DNA of 64,000 nucleotides, from contig JAZUPZ010000052.1 of the NCBI GenBank assembly GCA_045605445.1, positions 1 to 64,000 on the forward strand, in the 5' to 3' direction. Source of the DNA: CAZMHL01 sp045605445. GTDB lineage: Bacteria; Bacillota; Clostridia; RGIG6154. Position 1 is the stretch's first letter, and each line of letters opens with the position of its first letter. The notes under the pieces were generated by a model. The model saw only the letters and a program-made list of their open reading frames with translations. It did not search any database and had not been told where the DNA came from. Both the position numbers and the translations under genes were made by a program. Below, one piece after another: positions 42,428-51,020 of this stretch.

Positions 42428-43432
42428 TCAGTTTTCCTCGTTAAAAGGCACGCCAAGATAATCGTAGGCAGCTTTGGTTGCCATTCTGCCTCTTGCGGTT
42501 CTGTTTATAAAGCCTATCTGAAGAAGATAGGGCTCACATACATCTTCTATGGTATGCCCTTCCTCGCCGATTGATGCCGCAATTGTTTCAAGTCCTACGG
42601 GACCGCCTCTGAAATGCTTTATTATAACCGTTAAAATTCTTCTGTCGAGATTATCAAGCCCAAGCTTGTCAACCTCCATCATATTAAGAGCACTGTCGGC
42701 AACCTCTTTTGTTATAATTCCCTGGGCCTTTATCTGGGCATAGTCTCTTACTCTTTTTAAAAGTCTGTTTGCAATTCTCGGTGTTCCTCTTGACCTTAAG
42801 GCAATTTCCTCTGCTCCGCCTTTTTCCATTACAATGCCCAGGATTTTTGCAGAACGTTCTACAATGCTCATAAGCTCTTCCTTGGTGTACATTTCAAGTC
42901 TTGAAATAAAGCCAAAACGGTCACGAAGAGGCGCTGAAAGCATACCCGCCCTTGTAGTTGCGCCTATTAACGTGAATTTTGGCAGAGCAACACGAACGGT
43001 TTTTGCGGAAACTCCTTTTCCGTAAACAATATCAATTACAAAATCTTCCATTGCAGGGTAGAGAATTTCCTCAACACTTCTGTTAAGACGGTGAATTTCG
43101 TCGATAAACAAAATGTCATTTGTATCAAGATTTGAAATAATTGCCGCAAGGTCGCCGGGCTTTTCTATGGCAGGACCTGAGGTTATTCTTATGTTTACCC
43201 CCATTTCGTTTGAAATGATGGAGGCAAGGGTGGTTTTTCCAAGTCCGGGAGGGCCGTATAACAGAATATGGTCTAAAGACTCCCCTCGCATTTTTGCCGC
43301 CTCTATGAAAATTTTAAGATTTTCCTTTGCCTTTTCCTGCCCCACATAATCGTCCAGAGTTCTCGGTCTTAAGGAAACCTCGGTTTCCTCGTCTTCAGTT
43401 GTAAAGGTAGAAGTTATGATTCTGTCTTCCAT
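42428..43432 (-). CDS. ruvB: Holliday junction branch-migration ATPase RuvB
   Basis: The 334-residue AAA+ motor drives branch migration on RuvA-bound junctions. LRPRTLDDYVGQEKAKENL, Walker A GPPGLGKTTLA, Walker B ILFIDEIHRLNR, sensor TTRAGML and the C-terminal winged helix with GPVGLETIAASIGEE are all present. It follows ruvA by 12 bp. The stretch 42297-42427 upstream of groES shows no gene. Confidence 0.98.
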   Translation of the reverse strand: MEDRIITSTFTTEDEETEVSLRPRTLDDYVGQEKAKENLKIFIEAAKMRGESLDHILLYGPPGLGKTTLASIISNEMGVNIRITSGPAIEKPGDLAAIISNLDTNDILFIDEIHRLNRSVEEILYPAMEDFVIDIVYGKGVSAKTVRVALPKFTLIGATTRAGMLSAPLRDRFGFISRLEMYTKEELMSIVERSAKILGIVMEKGGAEEIALRSRGTPRIANRLLKRVRDYAQIKAQGIITKEVADSALNMMEVDKLGLDNLDRRILTVIIKHFRGGPVGLETIAASIGEEGHTIEDVCEPYLLQIGFINRTARGRMATKAAYDYLGVPFNEEN

Positions 43433-43444
43433 TATTATTTACCT

Positions 43445-44032
43445 TTATCCTTTTCTCATATTTTTAAGTGCTTGTGAAATTATTTCCTCAACAGTTCCCG
43501 AAAGACCCGTAACAGCGCTCTTTGCTTCCATTGGTGTGTAACCAAGAACTGTAAGTGCTTCGGCTGCCTCGGAAAGAGCGGAATTGTCTGAAGCATCTTC
43601 TGTAACAGTAACATCTCCGATGGCAGACTCTGTTTTGATTTTATCTTTAAGCTCAAGAATTATTCTCTGGGCAAGCTTTGGTCCTACACCGGGGGTTTTT
43701 GTTATTTCCTTGGCATTTCCCGAAATTACCGCAAAGGAGAATTTTTCGGGAGAAAGGGTTGAAAGAATTGCAAGACCAACCTTAGGACCAACCCCGGAAA
43801 CGGAAATAAGAAGCTCATAAGTATTTAATTCTTCTCTTGTTAAAAAGCCGAAAAGCTCCAGGGCATCTTCTTTAACATTTAAATATGTATAAAGCATAAC
43901 CTCTGCGCCTGCTCCCGGCAGCTTCGATAAAGTATATTCAGAAATATTTATTTTATAGCCTACTCCGTTAACATCAATTACTGCAAAATTCAAAGATGTG
44001 TAAGCCAGGCTTCCTTTTATATATGCGTACAT
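43445..44032 (-). CDS. ruvA: Holliday junction DNA helicase subunit RuvA
   Basis: The 195-residue protein binds four-way junctions. Domain I shows YAYIKGSL and VNGVGYKINIS; the two helix-hairpin-helix motifs are in LLISVSGVGPKVGLAILS and ITKTPGVGPKLAQRIILEL; the C-terminal RuvB-binding domain is EAAEALTVLGYTPMEA. I use ATG 44032 behind AGGAGG; upstream ATG 44110 would overlap ruvC and adds unrelated residues. Confidence 0.97.
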   Translation of the reverse strand: MYAYIKGSLAYTSLNFAVIDVNGVGYKINISEYTLSKLPGAGAEVMLYTYLNVKEDALELFGFLTREELNTYELLISVSGVGPKVGLAILSTLSPEKFSFAVISGNAKEITKTPGVGPKLAQRIILELKDKIKTESAIGDVTVTEDASDNSALSEAAEALTVLGYTPMEAKSAVTGLSGTVEEIISQALKNMRKG

Positions 44033-44064
44033 TTTAAATCCTCCTGAACAGGGTTTTGTAATGT

Positions 44065-44556
44065 TTAAAGTCCCAGTCTTGACGTAAGTGCCGACGAGTT
44101 TGCATGGCAAATTGCAACCGCAAGAGCATCTGCCGTATCATCGGGCTTGGGAACCTCTTTTAAATTAAGAAACATTTTAACCATTTGCTGAACCTGATTT
44201 TTGTCAGCTCTGCCATAACCCACAACCGCCTGCTTTATCTGAAGGGGCGTGTATTCATAAAGAGGTACTCCCGCATTTTCCGCCGAAAGAAGAATTACTC
44301 CCCTTGCATGACCTACCGCAATTGCCGTTTTTACGTTTGTGTTGAAAAACAGCTCCTCCACCGCCATAACCTCGGGCTTATAGGTTTCAAAAATGTTAGT
44401 CAGCGCATCGTATATACTTTTTAATCTTTTTGAAAGAGGAAGCCCTGCAGGAGTGGTTATTTTACCGTAATCCACAACCTTGAACTTGCCGCCCTCATAA
44501 TCAATTACCCCGAAGCCGATTATGGCATAACCGGGGTCAATTCCAAGTATTCTCAA
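44065..44556 (-). CDS. ruvC: Crossover junction endodeoxyribonuclease RuvC
   Basis: The 163-residue resolvase cuts Holliday junctions. Acidic active-site residues are visible in LGIDPGYAIIGFG, VEELFFNTN and PDDTADALAVAICH. The start is TTG at 44556, just before RILGIDPG and behind AAGGTGA; the ATG at 44607 would add a hydrophobic stretch foreign to the family. ruvC-ruvA-ruvB are consecutive, forming the complete resolution machine. Confidence 0.97.
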   Translation of the reverse strand: MRILGIDPGYAIIGFGVIDYEGGKFKVVDYGKITTPAGLPLSKRLKSIYDALTNIFETYKPEVMAVEELFFNTNVKTAIAVGHARGVILLSAENAGVPLYEYTPLQIKQAVVGYGRADKNQVQQMVKMFLNLKEVPKPDDTADALAVAICHANSSALTSRLGL

Positions 44557-44610
44557 ATAAATCACCTTAAGCTTAATTTTAACATAAAAACAATATATTT
44601 TCAACATAAA

Positions 44611-44633
44611 AATCCGCGGCTTTACCGCGGATT
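44611..44633 (-). terminator. Terminator of the glycosidase gene
   Basis: AATCCGCGG and CCGCGGATT form a perfect 9-bp stem next to A and T runs. Confidence 0.8.
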
Positions 44634-44637
44634 AAAA

Positions 44638-45954
44638 TTATTTTTCTTTAATCAGAATACAACTGCAGGGTTTCATTGTAAATTCAAGTTCCTTTGTTGT
44701 GCAAACAAGTTCTGCGTCGTGGTCGGCATCAAGAAGATAAATTTCATATTCTCCCTCTTTGCCAAAATCAACATAAACCTCTTTGTCTTTTGCTGTGTCA
44801 TCTTCCTCGGTGTAATATGTAACAACAGACAAAACCTTGCCGTCCTTGTCAGTGCCCGCAAGGGTGTAGATGTTTTCCGGCTGATTTTCGCATCTTACCT
44901 CGTGGTCCATATCATAGAATTTACCGTACCAGTAAAGAGGATAGTAGCCTTTTAAAGGTCTGTATGTATAAAAGTCAAAGGCTCCGCAGAAAACTGATGG
45001 TCTTGTATCATAATACATAAGCATATCAATTGTTGATTTCTGCGCTTCACCGATGCAAGCCATTGTAAATGCCGCGCCCTTTATTCCGTTTATACTTTCA
45101 ATTGAATACACATAATCTTCTTTCCAGCCACGGATATAGTTCCATTCATTCAAGATGCTTTCTGTGTTTTCATAGCCGTGTTTAACAAGAAGCTCATGAA
45201 CCTTATCGGATCTGTCAATCAATTTTTCGGGTGTTGTGCCGTAAACATGCCAGGAGAAGAAGTCAATCTCAACTCCTCTTTTTTTCATTTCCCCTAAAAA
45301 TTCATCTACCCAGTCATACTTACTACCTGCAACAGCAGGTCCGCCGATTTTTAAATGAGGAAAACATTTTTTAAGGTGCTTTGCGGCAATTTCATAAAAA
45401 TCAAAGAACTGCGCTTTTGTTCCTCCCCAGGTACGCTTATTTGTTGCATCATCGGGGTCAAGGTCGGGCTCGTTCCAGATTTCCCAGTAAGGCATATCAA
45501 GCTCAAAGCCGTCTGCCCAGCCTTCGGTGTAATGGCGGATAATATGTTCGCAGATTCTCGCCCATTTATTAAAATCCTTCGGCGGAATTGTACCGTGTTT
45601 TTTAATCTGGTGCTCAATTGTCTGTCCAAGTCTGAAAAAGGTTTTTGTTCCTGCCTCAAGACAACAGAGAATTGCTTCATCTGTGCAAGCGAAATCGTAG
45701 GATTCAGGAATTGTTTCATCTGCATCAAAATTAGGGAAAATATTTGTTATGTCGTGACTGTAAGGTCCGCCGTAAATACCGCAAACTCCCGAATCGTGGT
45801 TTCTTGAATAAGGCATTCTTGCAGCCTTGTAATCCTCAAAATTGGATCTGTACTGATCGGTTGCGTGTCTCTTGTGCCAGGGACCGCCGTTTGTAGCATT
45901 CATAATCTTAAATGTCCCTGCATTCTTGCTTAAATCGAACTTAATTTTTTCCAT
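44638..45954 (-). CDS. Cytoplasmic glycoside hydrolase, GH39-like (beta-xylosidase family)
   Basis: The 438-residue protein lacks a signal peptide, so it acts inside the cell on imported sugars. An alpha/beta barrel is suggested with the acid/base glutamate in YWEIWNEPDLD (about residue 165) and the nucleophile candidate in ESILNEWN (about residue 267), the clan GH-A arrangement seen in GH39. The C-terminal beta domain (about 370-438) is typical. Exact substrate is not shown. The promoter carries a dyad, so expression is probably sugar-regulated. GGGGTG precedes the ATG. Confidence 0.82.
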   Translation of the reverse strand: MEKIKFDLSKNAGTFKIMNATNGGPWHKRHATDQYRSNFEDYKAARMPYSRNHDSGVCGIYGGPYSHDITNIFPNFDADETIPESYDFACTDEAILCCLEAGTKTFFRLGQTIEHQIKKHGTIPPKDFNKWARICEHIIRHYTEGWADGFELDMPYWEIWNEPDLDPDDATNKRTWGGTKAQFFDFYEIAAKHLKKCFPHLKIGGPAVAGSKYDWVDEFLGEMKKRGVEIDFFSWHVYGTTPEKLIDRSDKVHELLVKHGYENTESILNEWNYIRGWKEDYVYSIESINGIKGAAFTMACIGEAQKSTIDMLMYYDTRPSVFCGAFDFYTYRPLKGYYPLYWYGKFYDMDHEVRCENQPENIYTLAGTDKDGKVLSVVTYYTEEDDTAKDKEVYVDFGKEGEYEIYLLDADHDAELVCTTKELEFTMKPCSCILIKEK

Positions 45955-45977
45955 TTTAACACCCCGTTTTTTAAAAT

Positions 45978-46015
45978 GTTTGGTACAGTATATACCAAAC
46001 CAAATCCGAAGTCAA
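45978..46015 (-). promoter_or_regulatory. Promoter with overlapping dyad operator upstream of the glycosidase
   Basis: On the minus strand TTGACT (46010-46015) and TATACT (45987-45992) are 17 bp apart. The -10 lies inside a perfect dyad GTTTGGTA-N7-TACCAAAC (45978-46000). A repressor bound there would block RNA polymerase. The cognate regulator is not adjacent. Confidence 0.75.
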
Positions 46016-46068
46016 TGAGTTTTATTGTTATTTGCTTGTGGAAAACACGCACCATCTGTCATATTATA

Positions 46069-46094
46069 AACAAACTCCGCACCTGCGGAGTTTG
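46069..46094. repeat. Short dispersed hairpin, copy 2
   Basis: AAACAAACTCCGC and GCGGAGTTTG around ACCT, matching 7273-7297. A TATTAACT-rich tract follows at about 46110-46135, similar to 23366-23398. Confidence 0.6.
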
Positions 46095-46133
46095 CACTAA
46101 CACTCTTATCTATTATCTCTTAACTATTAACTA

Positions 46134-46158
46134 AAAAACGGGGTTCAACCCCGTTTTT
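46134..46158 (-). terminator. Terminator of the coaD operon
   Basis: AAAAACGGGG and CCCCGTTTTT form a perfect 10-bp stem just beyond the stop at 46160. Confidence 0.85.
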
Positions 46159-46159
46159 C

Positions 46160-46594
46160 TTACAGTGTTCTTTTGTCTTCTCTTACCTTCATAAGAGTTT
46201 CATTAAGAGTAGCTTCCAAATCGTTAAGAGTTTTTGAAACATATTCCTTTGTAGCCATTCTCAAGTTTCTTGCTTCGGTCTGAGTTTGTTCCATAATCTT
46301 CATTGCTTCTTCATTTGCAAGTCTGGTAATTTCGTGTTCATTTACCATTGCATTTACCTTTTCAGCAGCATTTTTGATTATATTGTCAGCTTCCTTCTGT
46401 GCTTCGTTAAGAATTTTCTGTCTTTCCTCTGTTATCCATTTAGCCTGTTTGAGTTCTTCAGGGAATTTTAATCTTATGTCCTGAATAGATTCAAGCAATT
46501 CTTCTTTGTCAACAAAGCTTTTGCTTGTGAATGGTATTTTCCAAGAATTTTCAACGGTATCTTCCAATACATCAACCAAATCCAGAATATCCAT
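46160..46594 (-). CDS. Coiled-coil protein, DivIVA/ATP-synthase-b-like
   Basis: The 144-residue protein is almost entirely helical with charged heptad-like repeats (ITEERQKILNEAQKEADNIIK, EEAMKIMEQTQTEARNLR). The N-terminal 35 residues (MDILDLVDVLEDTVENSWKIPF) are conserved in small clostridial proteins found next to coaD that are often labelled ATPase or DivIVA-like. No catalytic motif is seen. It probably self-assembles and may act in cell shape or division. It is the last gene of the recG-rsmD-coaD run. Confidence 0.7.
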   Translation of the reverse strand: MDILDLVDVLEDTVENSWKIPFTSKSFVDKEELLESIQDIRLKFPEELKQAKWITEERQKILNEAQKEADNIIKNAAEKVNAMVNEHEITRLANEEAMKIMEQTQTEARNLRMATKEYVSKTLNDLEATLNETLMKVREDKRTL

Positions 46595-46610
46595 TACATT
46601 TTTCCTCCTT

Positions 46611-47087
46611 TTATCTGTTTAACTTTTTTTTAATTACATCAATAATTGTGTCGGGCACAAGTCCCGTTAAATCTCCGCCGAGGCGTCCTACCTCTTTAAC
46701 AATGCTTGAGCTTAAATAGGAATATCTTCCGTTTGTCATCATAAACATTGTTTCAATTTCCGGAGAAAGCTTTTTATTCATAAGTGCCATCTGAAATTCA
46801 TATTCAAAATCAGAAACCGCTCTTAAGCCTTTTATTATAACATTTGCGCCCTGCTCCTTGGCAAAATCCGCAAGAAGCCCGGTAAAGGTTGTAACCTCAA
46901 CATTTGGCAAATCTATTACCTTTTTAACTATTTCAATTCTTTCTTCAATGGTAAAAAGAGGCGTTTTTGCACTGTTTATTGAAACGGCAACAACCACTTT
47001 ATCAAAAATATTTGCCGTTCTTTTTATAATATCTATATGACCATTGGTAATCGGGTCAAAGCTTCCGGGATAAACTGCTATTCTCAT
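46611..47087 (-). CDS. coaD: Phosphopantetheine adenylyltransferase
   Basis: The 158-residue enzyme catalyses the fourth step of coenzyme A synthesis. The nucleotidyltransferase signature YPGSFDPITNGHIDII and the C-terminal YSYLSSSIVKEVGRLGG are clear. It starts three bases after the rsmD stop, the conserved rsmD-coaD arrangement. Confidence 0.98.
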   Translation of the reverse strand: MRIAVYPGSFDPITNGHIDIIKRTANIFDKVVVAVSINSAKTPLFTIEERIEIVKKVIDLPNVEVTTFTGLLADFAKEQGANVIIKGLRAVSDFEYEFQMALMNKKLSPEIETMFMMTNGRYSYLSSSIVKEVGRLGGDLTGLVPDTIIDVIKKKLNR

Positions 47088-47090
47088 AAA

Positions 47091-47621
47091 TTATGCAACC
47101 TTCTTATAGATAGTTATATAAACTCTTCCGTATTTTGCTCTTTTTACTGCCTCAAAGCCTTCGTAATCTTTTGCTTCGTATTCTGTTTCAAGCAGAATTC
47201 TGGCATCTTCCTCAAGAACCGGAGTTATTTTTTCAAACACCTTGTCCTCAAAGCCCATACTGTAAGGAGGGTCAAGAAACACCAGATCAAATTTTTCACC
47301 TGTCTGTGAAAGAAATTTCTCAAAGGACATAAAGTGACAAACCGAGTCTTTATCAAGGCCCGTATCCTTAAGATTTTTCTGAACACATTCAAAGGATTTT
47401 CTGTTATTGTCCACAAAGTGACAAACTGCCGCTCCGCGACTTAAAGCCTCCATTCCGAGACTTCCCGCCCCTGCAAACAAATCAAGCACTTTTGCTCCTC
47501 TTAAATAAGGATACAAAATTGAAAAAACCGCCTCTTTGACTCTGTCAAGAGTTGGTCTTACATCAAGTCCTGTGGGAACTGCAATTTTATGTCCTTTTAC
47601 TTTTCCTGAAATAATTCGCAT
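47091..47621 (-). CDS. rsmD: 16S rRNA (guanine966-N2)-methyltransferase RsmD
   Basis: The 176-residue methyltransferase has MRIISGKVKGHKI and RPTLDRVKEAVFSIL at the N terminus, the SAM site LDLFAGAGSLGMEALSRGA and the catalytic DPPY in FLDPPYSMGF. It modifies 16S rRNA during 30S assembly. Co-transcribed with coaD; recG lies 90 bp upstream on the same strand. Confidence 0.96.
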   Translation of the reverse strand: MRIISGKVKGHKIAVPTGLDVRPTLDRVKEAVFSILYPYLRGAKVLDLFAGAGSLGMEALSRGAAVCHFVDNNRKSFECVQKNLKDTGLDKDSVCHFMSFEKFLSQTGEKFDLVFLDPPYSMGFEDKVFEKITPVLEEDARILLETEYEAKDYEGFEAVKRAKYGRVYITIYKKVA

Positions 47622-47711
47622 AAAACCCCCGGGATTTTGATATTTCTATACATATAATATTCTATAATATACACCTTGAATTTGTCAACCCTTTTCGACA
47701 AATTTGTAACA

Positions 47712-49754
47712 TTAATTTAATATATTTTTCAGGTTGTCGTCCAGAAATTTCCTGTTTATCATAAAGCTTATAATCTTTTTCTCATTGCTGTCGGCAACCA
47801 GTTTTTTGTCTTTTAAATCTTCAACCGCATTCCTTGCTCTGTAAAGAATTTGCGTATCAAGCTCGCCGCTCATGCTTTCAAGCATGGGCACGCCGCTTTG
47901 TCTTGTACCGAAAAAGTCACCGGGACCTCGAAGTTTAAGATCCTCTTCGCTTATGTAAAACCCGTCAGTAGAGCTTTCAAAAATCTTAAGCCTCTGCAGA
48001 GTAAGGGCATTTGCCGTTTTTGCAAAAGCCATACAGTAAGACTGTTTATTACCTCTGCCTACTCTTCCCCTCAGTTGATGGAGCTGAGAAAGTCCGAAGC
48101 GCTCGGCATTTTCTATAACCATAACCGTTGCATTTGGAACGTCAACGCCAACCTCGATAACCGTTGTTGAAACAAGAATATCCGTTTCGCCCTTTTTAAA
48201 GGCCTGCATAACTTTATTCTTTTCATCCTCTTTCATTTTTCCGTGAACAAGTCCAACCGTAACTGTTGGCATATCTTCCTTAAGCTTTTCTGCAAAAGAG
48301 GTGGCATTTTTTAAATCAAGAACCTCTGATTCATCTACAAGAGGACAAACAACATATGCCTGTCCACCCTCTTTTATTATGTTTTCAATAAAGCCGTAAG
48401 TCCTTTGTCTGTAACTTTCCGAAAGAAGATAAGTTTTAATTTCCTGTCTGCCCGGAGGCATTGAATCTATCACAGAAACGTTAAGGTCGCCGTACATAAT
48501 AAGAGAGAGGGTTCTCGGTATCGGCGTTGCGGTCATAACAACAACGTGAGGATTATTTCCCTTTTCTATAAGCTTCTGCCTCTGAACAACGCCGAAGCGA
48601 TGCTGTTCGTCGGCAATTATTATTCCTAAGGTTTTAAATTTAACATTATCCTGAATAAGGGCGTGAGTTCCTATTACAATATCAATTTCTCCCTTTTCAA
48701 GAGCATTTAAGGTTGCATCTTTTTCTCTTTTCTTTACTGATGATGTAAGAAGTCCGATATTCATACCCGGCATAAGCTTTTTAAAGCTTTCAAAATGCTG
48801 CTTTGCGAGAATTTCCGTAGGCGCCATAACTGCCGCCTGATAACCGTTTTCAACCGCAATAAAACAGGCGGCCATTCCCACAACGGTTTTGCCCGAGCCA
48901 ACGTCTCCCTGAACCAGTCTTTTTATACATTTTTTATTAACAAGATCTCCCCTGATTTCGCTTATAACCTTTTGCTGGGCATCGGTAAGAGTAAAGGGCA
49001 AATTTTTTATGAATCCGCTTACATTGGTGTTTTCAAATACAAGTCCGTCTTCCCTTTCTCTTCCCCTTAATTTAAGCATTGCCGTCTGAAGCAGGAAAAA
49101 GTCTTCAAACAAAAATCTTTCCCTTGCTCTTGTAAGCCCCTCTTCGCTTTTTGGGTAGTGAATTTCACTTAAGGCTTCAAAAACAGACATAATGCCATAT
49201 TTTTCTTCAACCTGCTTTGGAACCGGGCTGAACAAAAGCTCCTTTGAATATTCAAGCGCAGAGGAAACAGCCGAGCGGATAACCTTCTGAGGAACCGAGG
49301 CAACCCGTCTGTAAACAGGAATTATTTTTCCCGTACTTTCCCCCTGATTTTCCCCTTTTTCAACAACGGGGTTTGTAAGCTGAAGTCCGCTTTTTCCTTT
49401 GGTAACCTTACCGTAGAAAATATACTCCGTATCGGTTTTTATCTGCTTATCTATAAAACGGTTGTTGTACCAGACAACCTTAATGCTTCCCGTTTCATCC
49501 TCGGCAACGGCATTGGCAATGGTCATTTTTCTGACCCTTACCATTTTAACGGGTGATTTTATGAAGCATTTTATACACGCCTCGTCGCCGTTTGAAAGGT
49601 TTTCAATGTCAAGAAAAACCTGCCTGTCCTGATACCTTACGGGAAAATAGTAAAGCAAATCATAAAGAGAGTTTATCTCCATTTTTTCAAAATCCTTTGC
49701 CCTCTTTTCGCCAATGCCCTTTAAAGCCGTAAGGGGCGTGTTAAGAATATTCAT
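47712..49754 (-). CDS. recG: ATP-dependent DNA helicase RecG
   Basis: The 680-residue helicase remodels stalled forks and branched DNA. The N-terminal wedge (OB) domain lies at about 50-150, Walker A in VQGDVGSGKTVVGMA, the DEQH box ADEQHRFGVVQRQ, and motif VI with QLRGRVGRG and the TRG-type region RLKIFESSTDGFYISEEDL. Length is normal. AAGGAGGTG precedes the ATG. Confidence 0.98.
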   Translation of the reverse strand: MNILNTPLTALKGIGEKRAKDFEKMEINSLYDLLYYFPVRYQDRQVFLDIENLSNGDEACIKCFIKSPVKMVRVRKMTIANAVAEDETGSIKVVWYNNRFIDKQIKTDTEYIFYGKVTKGKSGLQLTNPVVEKGENQGESTGKIIPVYRRVASVPQKVIRSAVSSALEYSKELLFSPVPKQVEEKYGIMSVFEALSEIHYPKSEEGLTRARERFLFEDFFLLQTAMLKLRGREREDGLVFENTNVSGFIKNLPFTLTDAQQKVISEIRGDLVNKKCIKRLVQGDVGSGKTVVGMAACFIAVENGYQAAVMAPTEILAKQHFESFKKLMPGMNIGLLTSSVKKREKDATLNALEKGEIDIVIGTHALIQDNVKFKTLGIIIADEQHRFGVVQRQKLIEKGNNPHVVVMTATPIPRTLSLIMYGDLNVSVIDSMPPGRQEIKTYLLSESYRQRTYGFIENIIKEGGQAYVVCPLVDESEVLDLKNATSFAEKLKEDMPTVTVGLVHGKMKEDEKNKVMQAFKKGETDILVSTTVIEVGVDVPNATVMVIENAERFGLSQLHQLRGRVGRGNKQSYCMAFAKTANALTLQRLKIFESSTDGFYISEEDLKLRGPGDFFGTRQSGVPMLESMSGELDTQILYRARNAVEDLKDKKLVADSNEKKIISFMINRKFLDDNLKNILN

Positions 49755-49836
49755 AATTTCACCTCCTTGTGTTACTTCATTTCAAAACCTTTTCCGCAAA
49801 CTGAAAACCGGTTTTGTATATTTTACTGTTTACATA

Positions 49837-50121
49837 TTATATTCTGCTTATTACATATATCTCCAATACCTGATTCAGACCCATAAGGAGACAAAATACA
49901 GCGCTCCCCACAAATATAACATCGTCTTTTTTTCCTTTTGAAGCTTCGTTGAACAGTTTCATATTGAAGTAAAATCCGAGAAAGCCCAAAACCACTGTAC
50001 ACCACTCAGATGCCGTACTGAAAGTCAACCATTCAATCATTGTAATATTGACAATTCTCAAAACTATTCTTATTAAAAGTAAAGCATTAACAGTCCCTGC
50101 ACAAATTTTCAATAATTTCAC
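49837..50121 (-). CDS. Small three-helix membrane protein, unknown
   Basis: The 94-residue product (start GTG 50121, behind GGAGG) begins MKLLKICAGTVNALLLIRIV and has about three hydrophobic helices with a lysine cluster (EASKGKKDD) between the second and third. A TTG at 50133 would overlap the ribosome site. It follows another small membrane protein, forming a two-gene unit. No family recognised. Confidence 0.55.
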   Translation of the reverse strand: MKLLKICAGTVNALLLIRIVLRIVNITMIEWLTFSTASEWCTVVLGFLGFYFNMKLFNEASKGKKDDVIFVGSAVFCLLMGLNQVLEIYVISRI

Positions 50122-50150
50122 AGCATCCTCCAATTATTTTATATTAAAAA

Positions 50151-50540
50151 TTAAGCCTCATCTGCCGGCTTTTTCAGATGCTCCACCAATTCAACGGCAG
50201 GCTTATAGCCATTATTTGCACATTCACAAACAACCCTGAGAGCTACCTGTTTTTCCTCAACAGACTTTGATGCATCCTTCAAAACATTTACTGCACAGAC
50301 AAAATTTCTTTCAAGCTCGCCTTTCAACGGCTCACCGCTCTGGATTTTTTTGATGCTGTTTCTGTCGCTTATTTTTTCAAACAGCCTTGACAGCAACGGA
50401 CCGATAACAAATATGTATGTCACAAAAGCTCCCCCGACAATACCTACAATTATTGCCAACTGATATGCCTGCACCATCATCAGAAAAACTATTATAATAA
50501 AGAAAATAAATCTTATTTTTTTAAATGTTGCTATATTCAT
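50151..50540 (-). CDS. Small membrane protein with cytoplasmic helical tail, unknown
   Basis: The 129-residue protein has two adjacent helices (about 10-55) and then a charged helical region of about 70 residues ending KKPADEA. The tail contains two cysteines in VVCECANNGY. AAAGGAG precedes the ATG. It is divergent from the pot leader and first in a pair with the 94-residue protein. The function is unknown. Confidence 0.6.
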   Translation of the reverse strand: MNIATFKKIRFIFFIIIVFLMMVQAYQLAIIVGIVGGAFVTYIFVIGPLLSRLFEKISDRNSIKKIQSGEPLKGELERNFVCAVNVLKDASKSVEEKQVALRVVCECANNGYKPAVELVEHLKKPADEA

Positions 50541-50648
50541 TTTTTATTCTCCTTTTTTCTGATTATCCAGAAACCGTCAGGCAATTCATTGAGTTTGCTC
50601 TGCAAGCTTATTATAACACCCATACCCTATATTTTCAATACAGTATTA

Positions 50649-50677
50649 TTGACAAAATACGATAATTATGATAGAAT
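50649..50677 (+). promoter_or_regulatory. SigA-type promoter of the pot leader RNA
   Basis: TTGACA (50649-50654) and TAGAAT (50672-50677) are exactly 17 bp apart. The predicted start is near 50684, some 337 bases before potA. Confidence 0.85.
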
Positions 50678-50683
50678 TTTTTC

Positions 50684-50997
50684 ATAATCGAATTTGGAAA
50701 TACCGCTTCAGTCTTTCCAAAGCAAGATAGTACGACCGCTTGAGTTTCAAGTAAGAGGCCGGACGGACAGCCGGGTCGGACGCCGAAGACGTGATTTTAT
50801 CACATTATTGATTGAGTTAAAAGCTCAAATTTTATAAGTTGGTTACTTTATAACCGGTGCATTTGCACGCAAACTTGTGAAACGGTCAATAAGAGTACGC
50901 GTAAGCAATCTTTGCTGAAAGCTCTGACAACGGTCATTTTCAGACTATTTATATTGATTTACACGAGTGGTGTGCTTTGCACATCACTTTTTATTTT
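50684..50997 (+). ncRNA. Candidate structured leader RNA upstream of potABCD
   Basis: About 315 nt between a consensus promoter and an intrinsic terminator, with no open frame and many consecutive stems. P1 is TTTGGAAA/TTTCCAAA (50693-50721). Then come CTTGA/TCAAG (50739-50751), a GC-rich CCGG/CCGG and CGACC/GGTCG region (50734-50780), GTGAT/ATCAC (50791-50803) and TTGAG/CTCAA (50812-50828). A three-way junction follows at 50836-50876 (AAGTT/AACTT enclosing GGTTA/TAACC and GTGC/GCAC), then AGAG/CTCT around AGCAA/TTGCT (50892-50925). ACGGTCA occurs twice (50882, 50930). It is not a 6S, SRP, tmRNA, RNase P or guanidine riboswitch by any signature I know. Confidence 0.6.
50966..50997 (+). terminator. 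Intrinsic terminator just upstream of potA
   Basis: AGTGGTGTGC and GCACATCACT form a 10-bp stem with one G-T pair and a TTT loop, followed by TTTTTATTTT. It ends 23 bases before the potA ATG, so pot expression from this promoter needs read-through. Confidence 0.85.
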
Positions 50998-51020
50998 AGT
51001 TTGACAGGTAGGGGAAAACT

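Noticed and set aside
50684..50997. RNase P RNA, tmRNA, 6S or SRP RNA
   Set aside because: None of the conserved core segments of these RNAs can be found in the sequence.
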